NCBI GenBank assembly: GCA_024644775.1
Contig: JAHEHB010000256.1
Location: 1-7,872, forward strand
Reading direction: 5' to 3'
DNA: 7,872 nt
Source: Deltaproteobacteria bacterium
GTDB taxonomy: Bacteria > Desulfobacterota > Desulfobacteria > Desulfobacterales > SURF-15
The translations under genes and the position numbers were made by a program. Of this stretch, positions 1 to 5,503 are shown piece after piece (positions within the stretch are counted from its first letter, which is position 1; every line of letters begins with the position of its first letter). The notes below the pieces were generated by a model, which searched no databases, had not been told where the DNA came from, and saw nothing but the letters and a program-made list of their open reading frames with translations.

Positions 1-45
1 AGTCTCTAAACCAGCGGCAGGTAGCTTTAAACAACGCTCGATCAT
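1..45 (-). CDS. Partial 5' end of a probable AAA/DUF4143-type ATPase
   Basis: Only the first 15 codons are inside the window (MIERCLKLPAAGLET); the gene continues past the left edge. The start is supported by AAGAGG eight bases before the ATG and by a promoter-like TTGACA box further upstream. From memory, the pattern M-I-x-R-x-L-K-L-P is common at the start of the AAA_14/DUF4143 family of putative ATPases, just ahead of the GPRxTGKS Walker A loop, which would lie outside the window. The identification rests on 15 residues only. The start codon itself is better supported than the family name. Confidence 0.42.
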   Translation of the reverse strand, partial: MIERCLKLPAAGLET

Positions 46-75
46 CTCAAAAGCCTCTTATTATCGATATCACAG

Positions 76-107
76 CTTCAATTTATCATGATAATTTGAA
101 GTGTCAA
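76..107 (-). promoter_or_regulatory. Promoter with overlapping palindromic operator for the left-edge gene
   Basis: On the minus strand a perfect TTGACA -35 box (102-107) is followed after 16 bp by TAAATT (80-85) as a possible -10. Positions 76-101 form a 26-bp palindrome with a single symmetric mismatch pair (82 and 95), centred on TTATCATGATAA. It fills the whole spacer and covers the -10, as expected for a repressor operator. On the plus strand the same palindrome is followed by seven T (111-117), so it could alternatively act as an AT-rich terminator. The link to the minus-strand gene is inferred from position. Confidence 0.5.
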
Positions 108-238
108 TTCTTTTTTTCAGGTCGGAAAAATACAGGGGATTCTAAACATATAAACTAATTGATTGTATTGTTATTCATAATGCTGGTGCCTGGAGTTCAA
201 GTTTATAAGTTGAATGTCCTCGTACCCCACCCGAAAAC

Positions 239-266
239 ACGGGTTCGAGTCCCGCTGAGACCATCA
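239..266 (+). other. tRNA 3'-end-like fragment (T arm plus acceptor strand), possible attachment-site remnant
   Basis: CGGG TTCGAGT CCCG (240-254) is a textbook T stem-loop, but the fifth pair, A239-C255, is mismatched. It is followed by seven bases (TGAGACC), A263 as discriminator, and TCA where CCA would be expected. The matching 5' acceptor strand would be GGTCTCA; the nearest candidate, GGTGCCT at 185-191, pairs at only four of seven positions, and no normal D arm is present. It is therefore not an intact tRNA. Integration of mobile elements at tRNA 3' ends leaves fragments of this kind; chance resemblance is also possible. Confidence 0.35.
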
Positions 267-330
267 GGCTTCTTTTACCCCGAAAATACATTGTGCCATA
301 ACCTTAAGAAAGTCACTCCGATCATTTTTA

Positions 331-365
331 CTGTAAAATTTACATCGACATCGTAAATTTCACAG
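331..365. repeat. Hairpin with 13-bp arms upstream of the DUF2007-like gene
   Basis: Arms 331-343 and 353-365 pair at 12 of 13 positions (single mismatch A335/C361) around a nine-base loop (344-352). The inner eight pairs are AAATTTAC/GTAAATTT and the outer four CTGT/ACAG. No T-run follows on the plus strand, and no A-run precedes it that would make it a minus-strand terminator. It ends 74 bases before the ATG of the next gene, so it could be an operator or a structured 5' leader. Confidence 0.5.
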
Positions 366-439
366 GATAAGTTAAGGGCATGAAGTCCAGTTCACTAAAA
401 TAAAGGGATATTATTCGATCACAAAGGATCGGGCTATAT

Positions 440-652
440 ATGACGTATGTAAAGATCGCAAATATCGAAAATCTCATTGAAGCTCAGATTCTCGAATCTG
501 TACTGAAAAAGCGGAAGATTCCCCATCGGATCCGATCCTTCCACGATACGGCATATGACGGCCCGTTTCAGTTTCAGAAGGGATGGGGGGAGATCTCGCC
601 GGCAGAACTAAAGGAGGATATCCTCGAAATTATCGAGAGCAATCGCCAATAA
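440..652 (+). CDS. Small DUF2007-like protein (putative signal-transducing protein)
   Basis: A 70-residue, soluble, charged protein. Its opening, YVKIANIENLIEAQILESVL followed by KKRKIPHRI, matches the pattern of the DUF2007 family (called putative prokaryotic signal transducing protein): a first beta strand, then a helix with the N-x-x-E-A-x-x-x-x-x-x-L signature, then a short strand after a G/K-I-P turn. A central aromatic/glycine-rich segment (about 35-50) and a C-terminal helix (55-68, PAELKEDILEIIE) complete the expected ferredoxin-like fold. Family function is poorly known. AAAGGA lies about eleven bases before the ATG, a somewhat long spacing. The DinB-family gene follows on the same strand after 97 bases, so cotranscription is possible but not shown. 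Confidence 0.65.
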   Translation: MTYVKIANIENLIEAQILESVLKKRKIPHRIRSFHDTAYDGPFQFQKGWGEISPAELKEDILEIIESNRQ

Positions 653-749
653 ATTGGGATGTTAAAGCCAGGATTTTATTGTGCGAAAATCACCTCGTCC
701 ATTACTAACCGATCTTTAATTCGAAAAAGCGCAGGAGGTCTAATGGACT

Positions 750-1292
750 ATGGATACAGCAAAATTTATTGAACAGTGCCTGAACCAGGTTTATGAGAGA
801 TTGACAAAATCCTTGGAGGGTTTGACGACCGAAGAGCTGGTCTGGCGACCGGTGCCGCATGCCAACTGCATTGCGGAGATTCTATGGCATATGGTCCGTA
901 GCGAGGATCGTATGATCCGGTCAGGCATCGGTTTGGGACCGGAACTATGGGAGAGCCGACAATACTACAAAATTTTCGGTCTCTCCAAGGAACATTTCCG
1001 CAGTGACGATTATAAAATCTTAAAGGAGTCGGATTTGCCGCCGCCGAAATTTGAAGACCTACTATCGTATAGGACGGAGGTTCATCAGGATACCCCGGAA
1101 AAGCTTCACAGCCTGTCGCCCGATGACTTTAACCGCGTGCCAAACCCGGAACAACCCCTGCGAACGATGGCCTCCTATTTCCGACATCTCATAACTCATA
1201 ATAACAATCATCATGGCCAGATCGACTTCATCCGGGGCCTGATACAACCGTTGTGGGATTTACCGCCGGGGACAGGAACAATACAGCCTTGA
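750..1292 (+). CDS. DinB-family metal-binding four-helix protein
   Basis: This 180-residue protein fits the DinB/YfiT-like superfamily in length and order of motifs. The N-terminal helix carries a leucine-rich amphipathic pattern, then LTTEELVWRPVPHANCIAEI (25-44, typical L-x-x-E-x-L-x-W-R-P) leads into the second helix with H47 (ILWHMVRSEDRM). Near the C-terminus, HLITHNNNHHGQIDFIRGL (146-164) supplies the H-x-x-x-H pair H150 and H154. H47, H150 and H154 are the expected metal triad. Family members include thiol-dependent transferases as well as many uncharacterised stress proteins, so the substrate is unknown. AGGAGGT at 733-739 supports this start (ten-base spacing); an ATG at 743 is in another frame and reads only nine codons before a stop. 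Confidence 0.8.
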   Translation: MDTAKFIEQCLNQVYERLTKSLEGLTTEELVWRPVPHANCIAEILWHMVRSEDRMIRSGIGLGPELWESRQYYKIFGLSKEHFRSDDYKILKESDLPPPKFEDLLSYRTEVHQDTPEKLHSLSPDDFNRVPNPEQPLRTMASYFRHLITHNNNHHGQIDFIRGLIQPLWDLPPGTGTIQP

Positions 1293-1312
1293 GAACAGGC
1301 AAGATGTCTACT

Positions 1313-1325
1313 TTACATGATGTAA
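1313..1325. repeat. Short perfect inverted repeat after the DinB-family gene
   Basis: TTACAT-G-ATGTAA is a perfect 6-bp inverted repeat with a one-base centre, 20 bases after the stop of the DinB-family gene and in the gap before the convergent vapC. It is too tightly spaced for an RNA hairpin and lacks a T-run, so an operator-like protein site or chance is more likely than a terminator. Confidence 0.3.
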
Positions 1326-1348
1326 CCAAACAATACTAGGATTGGGTT

Positions 1349-1418
1349 AAGCTTGCCAGTCATATCGCGCATCTGCTAACCATGGTCGATTCAGTTGAAG
1401 ATATGTCAAGGCAAGCTT
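1349..1418. repeat. 9-bp inverted repeat flanking the vapC stop codon
   Basis: AAGCTTGCC (1349-1357) and GGCAAGCTT (1410-1418) are perfect inverted copies 52 bases apart. The right copy lies in the last codons of vapC and the left copy in the gap between the convergent DinB-family and vapC genes. The spacing is long for an intrinsic terminator and neither copy is followed by a T-run. It might mark a boundary of the toxin-antitoxin cassette or be a chance repeat containing a HindIII-type hexamer. Confidence 0.35.
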
Positions 1419-1825
1419 GGCTCCTCAGGGTATTTTGTCCATGATGTCAGTTTTAAGCCTTCGATTCGGCTAAAATGCTTGATATTGTTTGTTACAAGGG
1501 TCAGGTTGTGCGCAATCGCACAGGAAGCAGTGATCAAATCAAAGTCATCCAGGCGCGATCCGGATTTCTCCAAGGCCGCTTTTACCATGCCAAAATTCTC
1601 AGCTGATTCTCTACCGATCAAAAGAATTTCAAAGGTGTTTTCAATCGTTCTGACTTTGGCCAGGTTCCCCGTAACCCTCTCGGATTTGTAGGCGCCGAAG
1701 TACAGCTCCATTAGCGTAATCACACAAATCTTCATTGGATCGTTCAAGTGATCCAGAAGGTTTCGCCGGACAGCCTCTTTTCCCTTCAGATTATAGATTA
1801 TGGTGTCGGTATCGAGCAGATACAT
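1406..1825 (-). CDS. vapC: VapC-type PIN-domain toxin ribonuclease
   Basis: A 139-residue PIN-domain protein, the usual VapC size. The N-terminus MYLLDTDTIIYNLKG is the classic first strand with acidic D5 (and D7); E40 sits in TLMELYFGA; D96 lies in LDDFDLITASCAIAHN; and N113/N114 in TLVTNNIKHFSRIEGLKL replaces the fourth acidic residue, as in many VapC proteins. These residues bind Mg2+ in the active site. Family members are endoribonucleases that cut specific RNAs, often tRNAs or rRNA, and stop translation until neutralised by the antitoxin. The start overlaps the antitoxin stop (TAATG), so the two are translationally coupled. All key residues are present and the frame is intact, so the toxin is probably functional. 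Target RNA cannot be predicted. Confidence 0.9.
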   Translation of the reverse strand: MYLLDTDTIIYNLKGKEAVRRNLLDHLNDPMKICVITLMELYFGAYKSERVTGNLAKVRTIENTFEILLIGRESAENFGMVKAALEKSGSRLDDFDLITASCAIAHNLTLVTNNIKHFSRIEGLKLTSWTKYPEEPSLP

Positions 1826-2097
1826 TAGAAACCCCGCTTAAGTTTTTTTGATTTTTTGTGAGCGGATTTCAAATCCTTGACAATCTGCTCCGGTGGCCGT
1901 GCATCCTCCCATGAACCGGAAAGATTTATCAGAACCTCGGCGGGTGTTTTCGTTTTTTGCAAATGATATCGCTTCGCTAAATGAATTTTCAACAGAAAAA
2001 GAACCTGCTGACTAATAGACCTGTTTTCGGATGCGGCTAATGCTTTTAATTGAGCATACAAATCATCATCCATTCCTTTTATTTGCAAATTGGCCAT
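1825..2097 (-). CDS. vapB: VapB/FitA-type ribbon-helix-helix antitoxin
   Basis: A 90-residue antitoxin directly upstream of, and overlapping by one base, the vapC toxin. MANLQIKGMDDDLYAQLKAL then AASENRSISQQVLFLL forms a ribbon-helix-helix DNA-binding domain (beta strand 2-7, helix A about 10-22, S-I-S turn, helix B about 28-40) like FitA/Arc repressors. The C-terminal half (TPAEVLINLSGSWEDARPPE, then a lysine-rich tail) contains the G-S-W-E-D segment typical of the toxin-wrapping part. I chose the start at 2097 because GGGAGGAAAA lies just before it. A longer in-frame reading to 2172 would translate the operator region and adds residues with no family likeness. The protein should neutralise VapC and repress its own promoter. 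Confidence 0.88.
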   Translation of the reverse strand: MANLQIKGMDDDLYAQLKALAASENRSISQQVLFLLKIHLAKRYHLQKTKTPAEVLINLSGSWEDARPPEQIVKDLKSAHKKSKKLKRGF

Positions 2098-2118
2098 TAG
2101 TTTTCCTCCCTGCAGGTA

Positions 2119-2170
2119 TTTCATGAAAAAGTATACTAATTTCATGAAAATGTCAAGTTCATTTATGAAC
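2119..2170 (-). promoter_or_regulatory. vapBC promoter with three operator palindromes
   Basis: On the minus strand TTGACA (2151-2156) is followed by a 17-bp spacer and TACTTT (2128-2133); the overlapping TATACT (2130-2135, 15-bp spacer) is an alternative -10. Two identical perfect 10-bp palindromes, TTTCATGAAA, lie at 2119-2128 (downstream edge of the -10) and 2140-2149 (inside the spacer), with centres exactly 21 bp apart. A third, GTTCAT-TT-ATGAAC, lies at 2157-2170 directly upstream of the -35, 19 bp further on. A ribbon-helix-helix antitoxin binding these boxes on one DNA face would block polymerase. The palindromes and promoter boxes are seen; the bound protein is inferred. Confidence 0.75.
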
Positions 2171-2214
2171 ACCTTTCACGACATCATAATCCGGGGTGAA
2201 AACAAACTTGAAGC

Positions 2215-2231
2215 GGGTGATCATATCACCC
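2215..2231. repeat. Perfect 7-bp stem-loop
   Basis: GGGTGAT-CAT-ATCACCC is a perfect inverted repeat with a three-base loop, 45 bp upstream of the vapBC operators. No T-run follows on either strand, so an intrinsic terminator is unlikely. It could be a protein-binding site or a chance structure. Confidence 0.35.
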
Positions 2232-2444
2232 AAGATTCTATAAAAATCCCAAGCCCGAAATGACAACATGTATCTCTTGAACATACATTACGAGAATGCC
2301 AAGAAAAATGACGCCGGTAAGTTTTGTTTCGAAAGAAAACGAGGGAAAATTTGATTTCAGAGATCCTTTTCATCGCATAACCCGATTCCATTCCCTCTTC
2401 AGTTCGGATGTATCCATCACCGATCTCATCGCTTTTCTGTTTCG

Positions 2445-2606
2445 ATGGAAAAATATTACCGGTGGTTAAGTAAACTTTATGTCATGACTTTCAATAAATT
2501 ACACAGGAGTCTGGTGGATACCATATTCAGGTATAACAATCGGGGCCACAAGGGTCGGTATATGGCCACACTGGCCGGAGCGGTGAAAAATCATTCGCTA
2601 CCTTAA
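2445..2606 (+). pseudogene. Possible 53-codon gene remnant, unidentified
   Basis: A plus-strand reading frame begins ATG-GAA-AAA-TAT and ends TAA at 2604-2606. The product opens MEKYYRWLSKLYVMTFNKLH and later reads RYNNRGHKGRYMATLAGAVK. The basic/aromatic, helix-like composition looks like real protein, most like the C-terminal end of a larger enzyme, but I cannot name the family. No ribosome-binding site precedes the ATG, and the frame is open upstream only to an in-frame TGA near 2352. It could be a decayed tail, a small orphan gene, or chance. Confidence 0.22.
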
Positions 2607-2687
2607 GATGGAAGCCCGAAGTCCGGAAGCATTCTCCTGAAAAACGAGAGTAATCACGGTCAGGAAAATAGTGGACGGCGGTCTTAG

Positions 2688-2975
2688 CTACTCTTGTCGT
2701 TCGGGATGAATGATGACCACCTTAACAGGGGCCTCCTTGACGGTAATCTGATGGACGGTCCCCTTGGGAAGAAAGATGGTGTCGTACTTCGCATGGGTGC
2801 TTATCTCTTCCCGGTCGCTTCTCTCCAGTTCGATGACCCCATCCGTCACCACGATGATCTCGTCGTAGGTATGCCCTTCCTTGGGAGACTGGTTTTTCTC
2901 CCGGGCAAAGACGATCTCCACCTCGAACTCGTTTTGTGCTCCTTTAAACACGCGTGTGATATCAGGCGGTTGCAT
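2688..2975 (-). CDS. Small single-domain cupin protein
   Basis: A 95-residue conserved-barrel cupin (cupin_2 type) with no signal peptide, so cytoplasmic. Motif 1 is seen as G34-H35-T-Y-D-E39 then G46 (EGHTYDEIIVVTDGVIEL) and motif 2 as P70-K-G72-T-V-H75. Usual metal ligands would be two histidines and a glutamate in motif 1 and one histidine in motif 2; the second histidine of H-x-H is Y37 here, leaving H35, E39 and H75. Such proteins may be metal-dependent isomerases, lyases or dioxygenases, or ligand-binding proteins; the substrate is unknown. It is the last gene of the five-gene minus-strand run, starting two bases after the MFS stop. Its strong AAGGGAGGT ribosome site lies within the last MFS codons, so translation should be coupled. 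Confidence 0.8.
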   Translation of the reverse strand: MQPPDITRVFKGAQNEFEVEIVFAREKNQSPKEGHTYDEIIVVTDGVIELERSDREEISTHAKYDTIFLPKGTVHQITVKEAPVKVVIIHPERQE

Positions 2976-2977
2976 GT

Positions 2978-4168
2978 TTAACCTCCCTTCTGTTGCGAAT
3001 TTATTTTATCGGCTCTCCCCAATCCGAATAAAAGCAATAAAAACCAGATAGCACCAATCCCGGCGCCGATCAGAAAAACCCCTTTGAGATCCACCAGCAG
3101 GAATACCGGTGCAAAGAAAATGGGGGACAGGAATTGACCGATAAACCCAAACGTTCCCAAGTATGAACTAAATCTTCCCCGGAAAGACGGCGGAACGACA
3201 TCCCCGATCCACACCATGACGGTGGGCAAAATCAGCCCCTGACTGACACCAAACAGTGCCACCGCCATGGCGATAATCCGGGTGCCGGGTGCCTGGGATA
3301 TAATGACAAACGCCACCGTCCACAGTGCAACAGCGACTGTGACAATCGTCCGGTAGGAAAATTTCGACCGAATCTTACCATAGATAAAGGCGGTCACACC
3401 TGCCGAGCCTGTCATGGCGGTTATAAACAGACCGATTCGAAATGTGCTGGATATGCCGAAGCTTTCCAGCAGCTGGGGCAGAAAAATAACGATGGCATAG
3501 AGAAGGATATTGCCACAAAACATAAGGCCGTAGATGACCCAAAGGACGGGGCTCCCCCGAAAAACCCTGAATACCGACGTGCTGCCATCGGATCCCGGCC
3601 TGGCCGGATGTTGGATAGCCGGTTCCGGAACGGCGACCATGGCAAGCAGACCGATGGGTATGGCCAGCATATAGACGGCAAAGGGAATGCGCCATGACAA
3701 CCCGCCGAGGGTGCCGCCGATCAGGGGCCAGATAACCCCTCCGAAACTCTGTGCGCTCCCCCGCCATCCCATGACCTTGTCCCGTTCGATCCCGTCGTAC
3801 ATGTTCAGGATCAGGACGTTGATGCCGGTAAAGATCCCGGCGAGGGCGATCCCGAGGCATGCTCGGCTGACCAGAAGAACCCAGAAGGAGTTGATCAGCA
3901 ACCCGGACCCCCCGGCAAGGCCATAGCAGATGAGTGCAACAATATACGGCCGCCGGGCACCCTTCCGGTCGATGAAACTTCCCATCAACGGGCTGAAAAG
4001 CGCCATGAAAAGCCCATGGGTGGTGATGATCAATCCGACGGACGAAGGCGCGACACCCAAACCGTCCCGCATCAGGTTCAGCACAGGGGCAATGATGCTT
4101 CCGGCCATGATGGTCAGGGTGGCGGAAGCGAAGATGACACCTAAGGAAAATTTTTTCGAAACAGCCAT
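2978..4168 (-). CDS. Major facilitator superfamily (MFS) transporter
   Basis: A 396-residue protein with about twelve hydrophobic segments, the standard MFS size. The loop between segments 2 and 3 reads GSFIDRKGARRPYI (64-77), the G-x-x-x-D-R-x-G-R-R motif A of the family. A second glycine-rich segment, IGGTLGGLSWRIPFAVYML (150-168), resembles segment 5 of drug/H+-antiporter-like members. A hydrophilic loop at about 186-204 separates the two six-helix halves. It sits in the inner membrane and should move a small molecule by proton coupling, in either direction. The gene follows dctM after 18 bases and overlaps no other gene, so it is probably in the TRAP operon and may export a product or act on the same compound class. 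There is no good ribosome site; a 12-bp palindrome overlaps the start. Substrate unknown. Confidence 0.88.
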   Translation of the reverse strand: MAVSKKFSLGVIFASATLTIMAGSIIAPVLNLMRDGLGVAPSSVGLIITTHGLFMALFSPLMGSFIDRKGARRPYIVALICYGLAGGSGLLINSFWVLLVSRACLGIALAGIFTGINVLILNMYDGIERDKVMGWRGSAQSFGGVIWPLIGGTLGGLSWRIPFAVYMLAIPIGLLAMVAVPEPAIQHPARPGSDGSTSVFRVFRGSPVLWVIYGLMFCGNILLYAIVIFLPQLLESFGISSTFRIGLFITAMTGSAGVTAFIYGKIRSKFSYRTIVTVAVALWTVAFVIISQAPGTRIIAMAVALFGVSQGLILPTVMVWIGDVVPPSFRGRFSSYLGTFGFIGQFLSPIFFAPVFLLVDLKGVFLIGAGIGAIWFLLLLFGLGRADKINSQQKGG

Positions 4169-4186
4169 AATCGATTATCTATCTCA

Positions 4187-5464
4187 TTATTTAATGATCA
4201 GGTTGGGGAGCCATAGAACAACCTGCGGCAGATAGGTCACAGAGGCCAGAACCGCGATCAAAGATATATAAAACGGCCATACGGCCTTCACAAAATCCAA
4301 GACCGAGACTTTGGCAATACCGCAGGTGGTGAACATCAGCACGCCCACCGGGGGGGTGAGGGTTCCGATCAGAAGGTTGATGGAGATGACCACACCGAAA
4401 TGGACCGGATCGATACCCAAGACCCTGATCAGCGGCATCAATAAAGGAACCATGATAATCATGATCGCCGTAGTTTCCATGAAGGTCCCGATAATCAAAA
4501 AAAAGACATTCAACACAATCAGCACGATGTAGGAATTTTCTGAAATACCGGTGAAAACCTCAATCATCAGCTGCGGTACTTGCTCCAGGCCGAGAATCCA
4601 ACCAAAGGGTGCTGCGGCAGCCACAATGAACATGATGGCGGCCGTATCCACGGCCAGTTCTTTCAGGATTCGAAAAATATCAGAAAATCGAAGCTCACGA
4701 TATACCAGGGTGCCGATCAACAGGGCATACACAACGGCCACCCCTGCTGCTTCGGTTGCGGTAAAAACACCGCCGAGAATTCCTCCCAGGATGATAACCG
4801 GCATTAGAAGGGCGAGTATCGCGTCTTTGCCTGTTTTCACAAGCACCCTCCATGAAAAGCCGCCGACGCTTCGGCCATACCCTTCTTTTTTGGAGATAAA
4901 GAATACGGCCACCATGAGATATAAGCCCATCAATGCGCCGGGTATGGCTCCCGCCAGGAAGAGCTTTCCAACGGATACCCCCGCCAACCATGCGTACACC
5001 ACAAAAATAATGCTCGGTGGTATGATCGGGCCGATGGTTGCCGACGCGGCCGTTACCGCTACCGAAAAGGATTTCTTATATCCGGCTTCAACCATGTGTG
5101 GCACGAAGATTTTGGTTGTGGCCGCACAATCGGCGATGGCGGATCCGGAGATACCGGCCATGAGCATGCTGGTCACGATATTGACATGTCCCAATCCGCC
5201 GCGAATATGCCCGACCATGGCGTTGGTGAAAGTAAACAGGCGCTGTGTGATACCGGTTGCATTCATGAGCGATCCGGCCAGGATAAACAGAGGTACGGCC
5301 AGAAGCGGATAATTGTTGCTGGCGGCAACCATTCTTTGAATCTGCATCACAAGGGACACATCGGTTAAATACAAAAAGGTGACCGAAGTCGCTATAATGG
5401 CAAACGCAATGGGTACATTTAAGAGAAAAAGCCCGAACAACAGGATCAATATAAACGTGATCAT
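4187..5464 (-). CDS. dctM: TRAP transporter large permease DctM
   Basis: A 425-residue integral membrane protein with about twelve to thirteen hydrophobic segments, the normal DctM length. It is the ion-coupled transport channel of a TRAP (tripartite ATP-independent periplasmic) importer. Recognisable family signatures are the N-terminal LLNVPIAFAI, VPLFILAGSLMNATGI (57-72), MAGISGSAIADCAATTKIF (102-120), SATIGPIIPPSII (141-153), GTFMETTAIMIIMVPLLMPL in the C-terminal half, and LTPPVGVLMFTTCGIAK near the end. It works with DctQ, which is encoded 39 bases upstream, and receives substrate from DctP. AGGGGA seven bases before the ATG supports the start. The reading frame is intact. Driving ion (usually Na+) and substrate are inferred from the family only. 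Confidence 0.95.
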   Translation of the reverse strand: MITFILILLFGLFLLNVPIAFAIIATSVTFLYLTDVSLVMQIQRMVAASNNYPLLAVPLFILAGSLMNATGITQRLFTFTNAMVGHIRGGLGHVNIVTSMLMAGISGSAIADCAATTKIFVPHMVEAGYKKSFSVAVTAASATIGPIIPPSIIFVVYAWLAGVSVGKLFLAGAIPGALMGLYLMVAVFFISKKEGYGRSVGGFSWRVLVKTGKDAILALLMPVIILGGILGGVFTATEAAGVAVVYALLIGTLVYRELRFSDIFRILKELAVDTAAIMFIVAAAAPFGWILGLEQVPQLMIEVFTGISENSYIVLIVLNVFFLIIGTFMETTAIMIIMVPLLMPLIRVLGIDPVHFGVVISINLLIGTLTPPVGVLMFTTCGIAKVSVLDFVKAVWPFYISLIAVLASVTYLPQVVLWLPNLIIK

Positions 5465-5503
5465 CCCCTATTCCCCTGCCGGTTTATAAATTATTCGTTT
5501 TCT

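Larger units (their letters stand above)
108..439. other. Gene-poor stretch with tRNA-like fragment and hairpin
   Basis: This 332-bp interval separates the divergent left-edge gene from the DUF2007-like gene. I see no convincing coding region: the only long reading frame, at 159-356 on the plus strand, runs through the tRNA-like fragment and into the hairpin and has no credible start. The interval holds the tRNA 3'-end-like segment (239-266) and the inverted repeat (331-365), both listed separately. The 5' flank is AT-rich. No clear promoter for the downstream gene was found; TATTAT at 409-414 could be a -10 but lacks a well-placed -35. Confidence 0.5.
2171..2687. other. Gene-poor stretch between vapBC and the cupin gene
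   Basis: About 515 bp lie between the vapBC operators and the 3' end of the cupin gene. I find no confident gene, RNA gene or insertion-sequence end. It holds a 7-bp-stem hairpin (2215-2231), a 28-codon plus-strand ORF at 2268-2354 without a ribosome site or family likeness, and a 53-codon plus-strand ORF at 2445-2606 listed separately. No convincing intrinsic terminator for the minus-strand operon that ends at 2688 is visible; the nearest GC-rich segment (about 2610-2630) does not form a strong stem. Confidence 0.5.

Noticed and set aside
159..356. 65-codon plus-strand reading frame
   Set aside because: It runs through the tRNA-like fragment and the hairpin, has no ribosome site and its translation resembles no protein.
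672..691. GATTTT/AAAATC hairpin between the DUF2007-like and DinB genes as a terminator
   Set aside because: Only six AT-rich pairs and no T-run after it; too weak to call.
743..772. Upstream ATG as the DinB-family start
   Set aside because: It is in a different frame and stops after nine codons; the ATG at 750 gives the family-like protein.
2098..2172. Longer antitoxin starting at 2172
   Set aside because: The extra 25 codons would translate the promoter and operator boxes; the ribosome site sits just before the ATG at 2097.
2268..2354. 28-codon plus-strand ORF
   Set aside because: No ribosome site, no family likeness, short enough to be chance.
3375..3926. Long reading frames on both strands inside the MFS gene
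   Set aside because: They are out-of-frame or antisense readings of the clearly real MFS transporter and have low-complexity, Arg/Pro/His-rich translations.
4551..5312. 253-codon plus-strand reading frame antisense to dctM
   Set aside because: The sense strand encodes an intact DctM with all family motifs; the antisense translation is rich in Pro, Thr, Ser and Arg with no domain.
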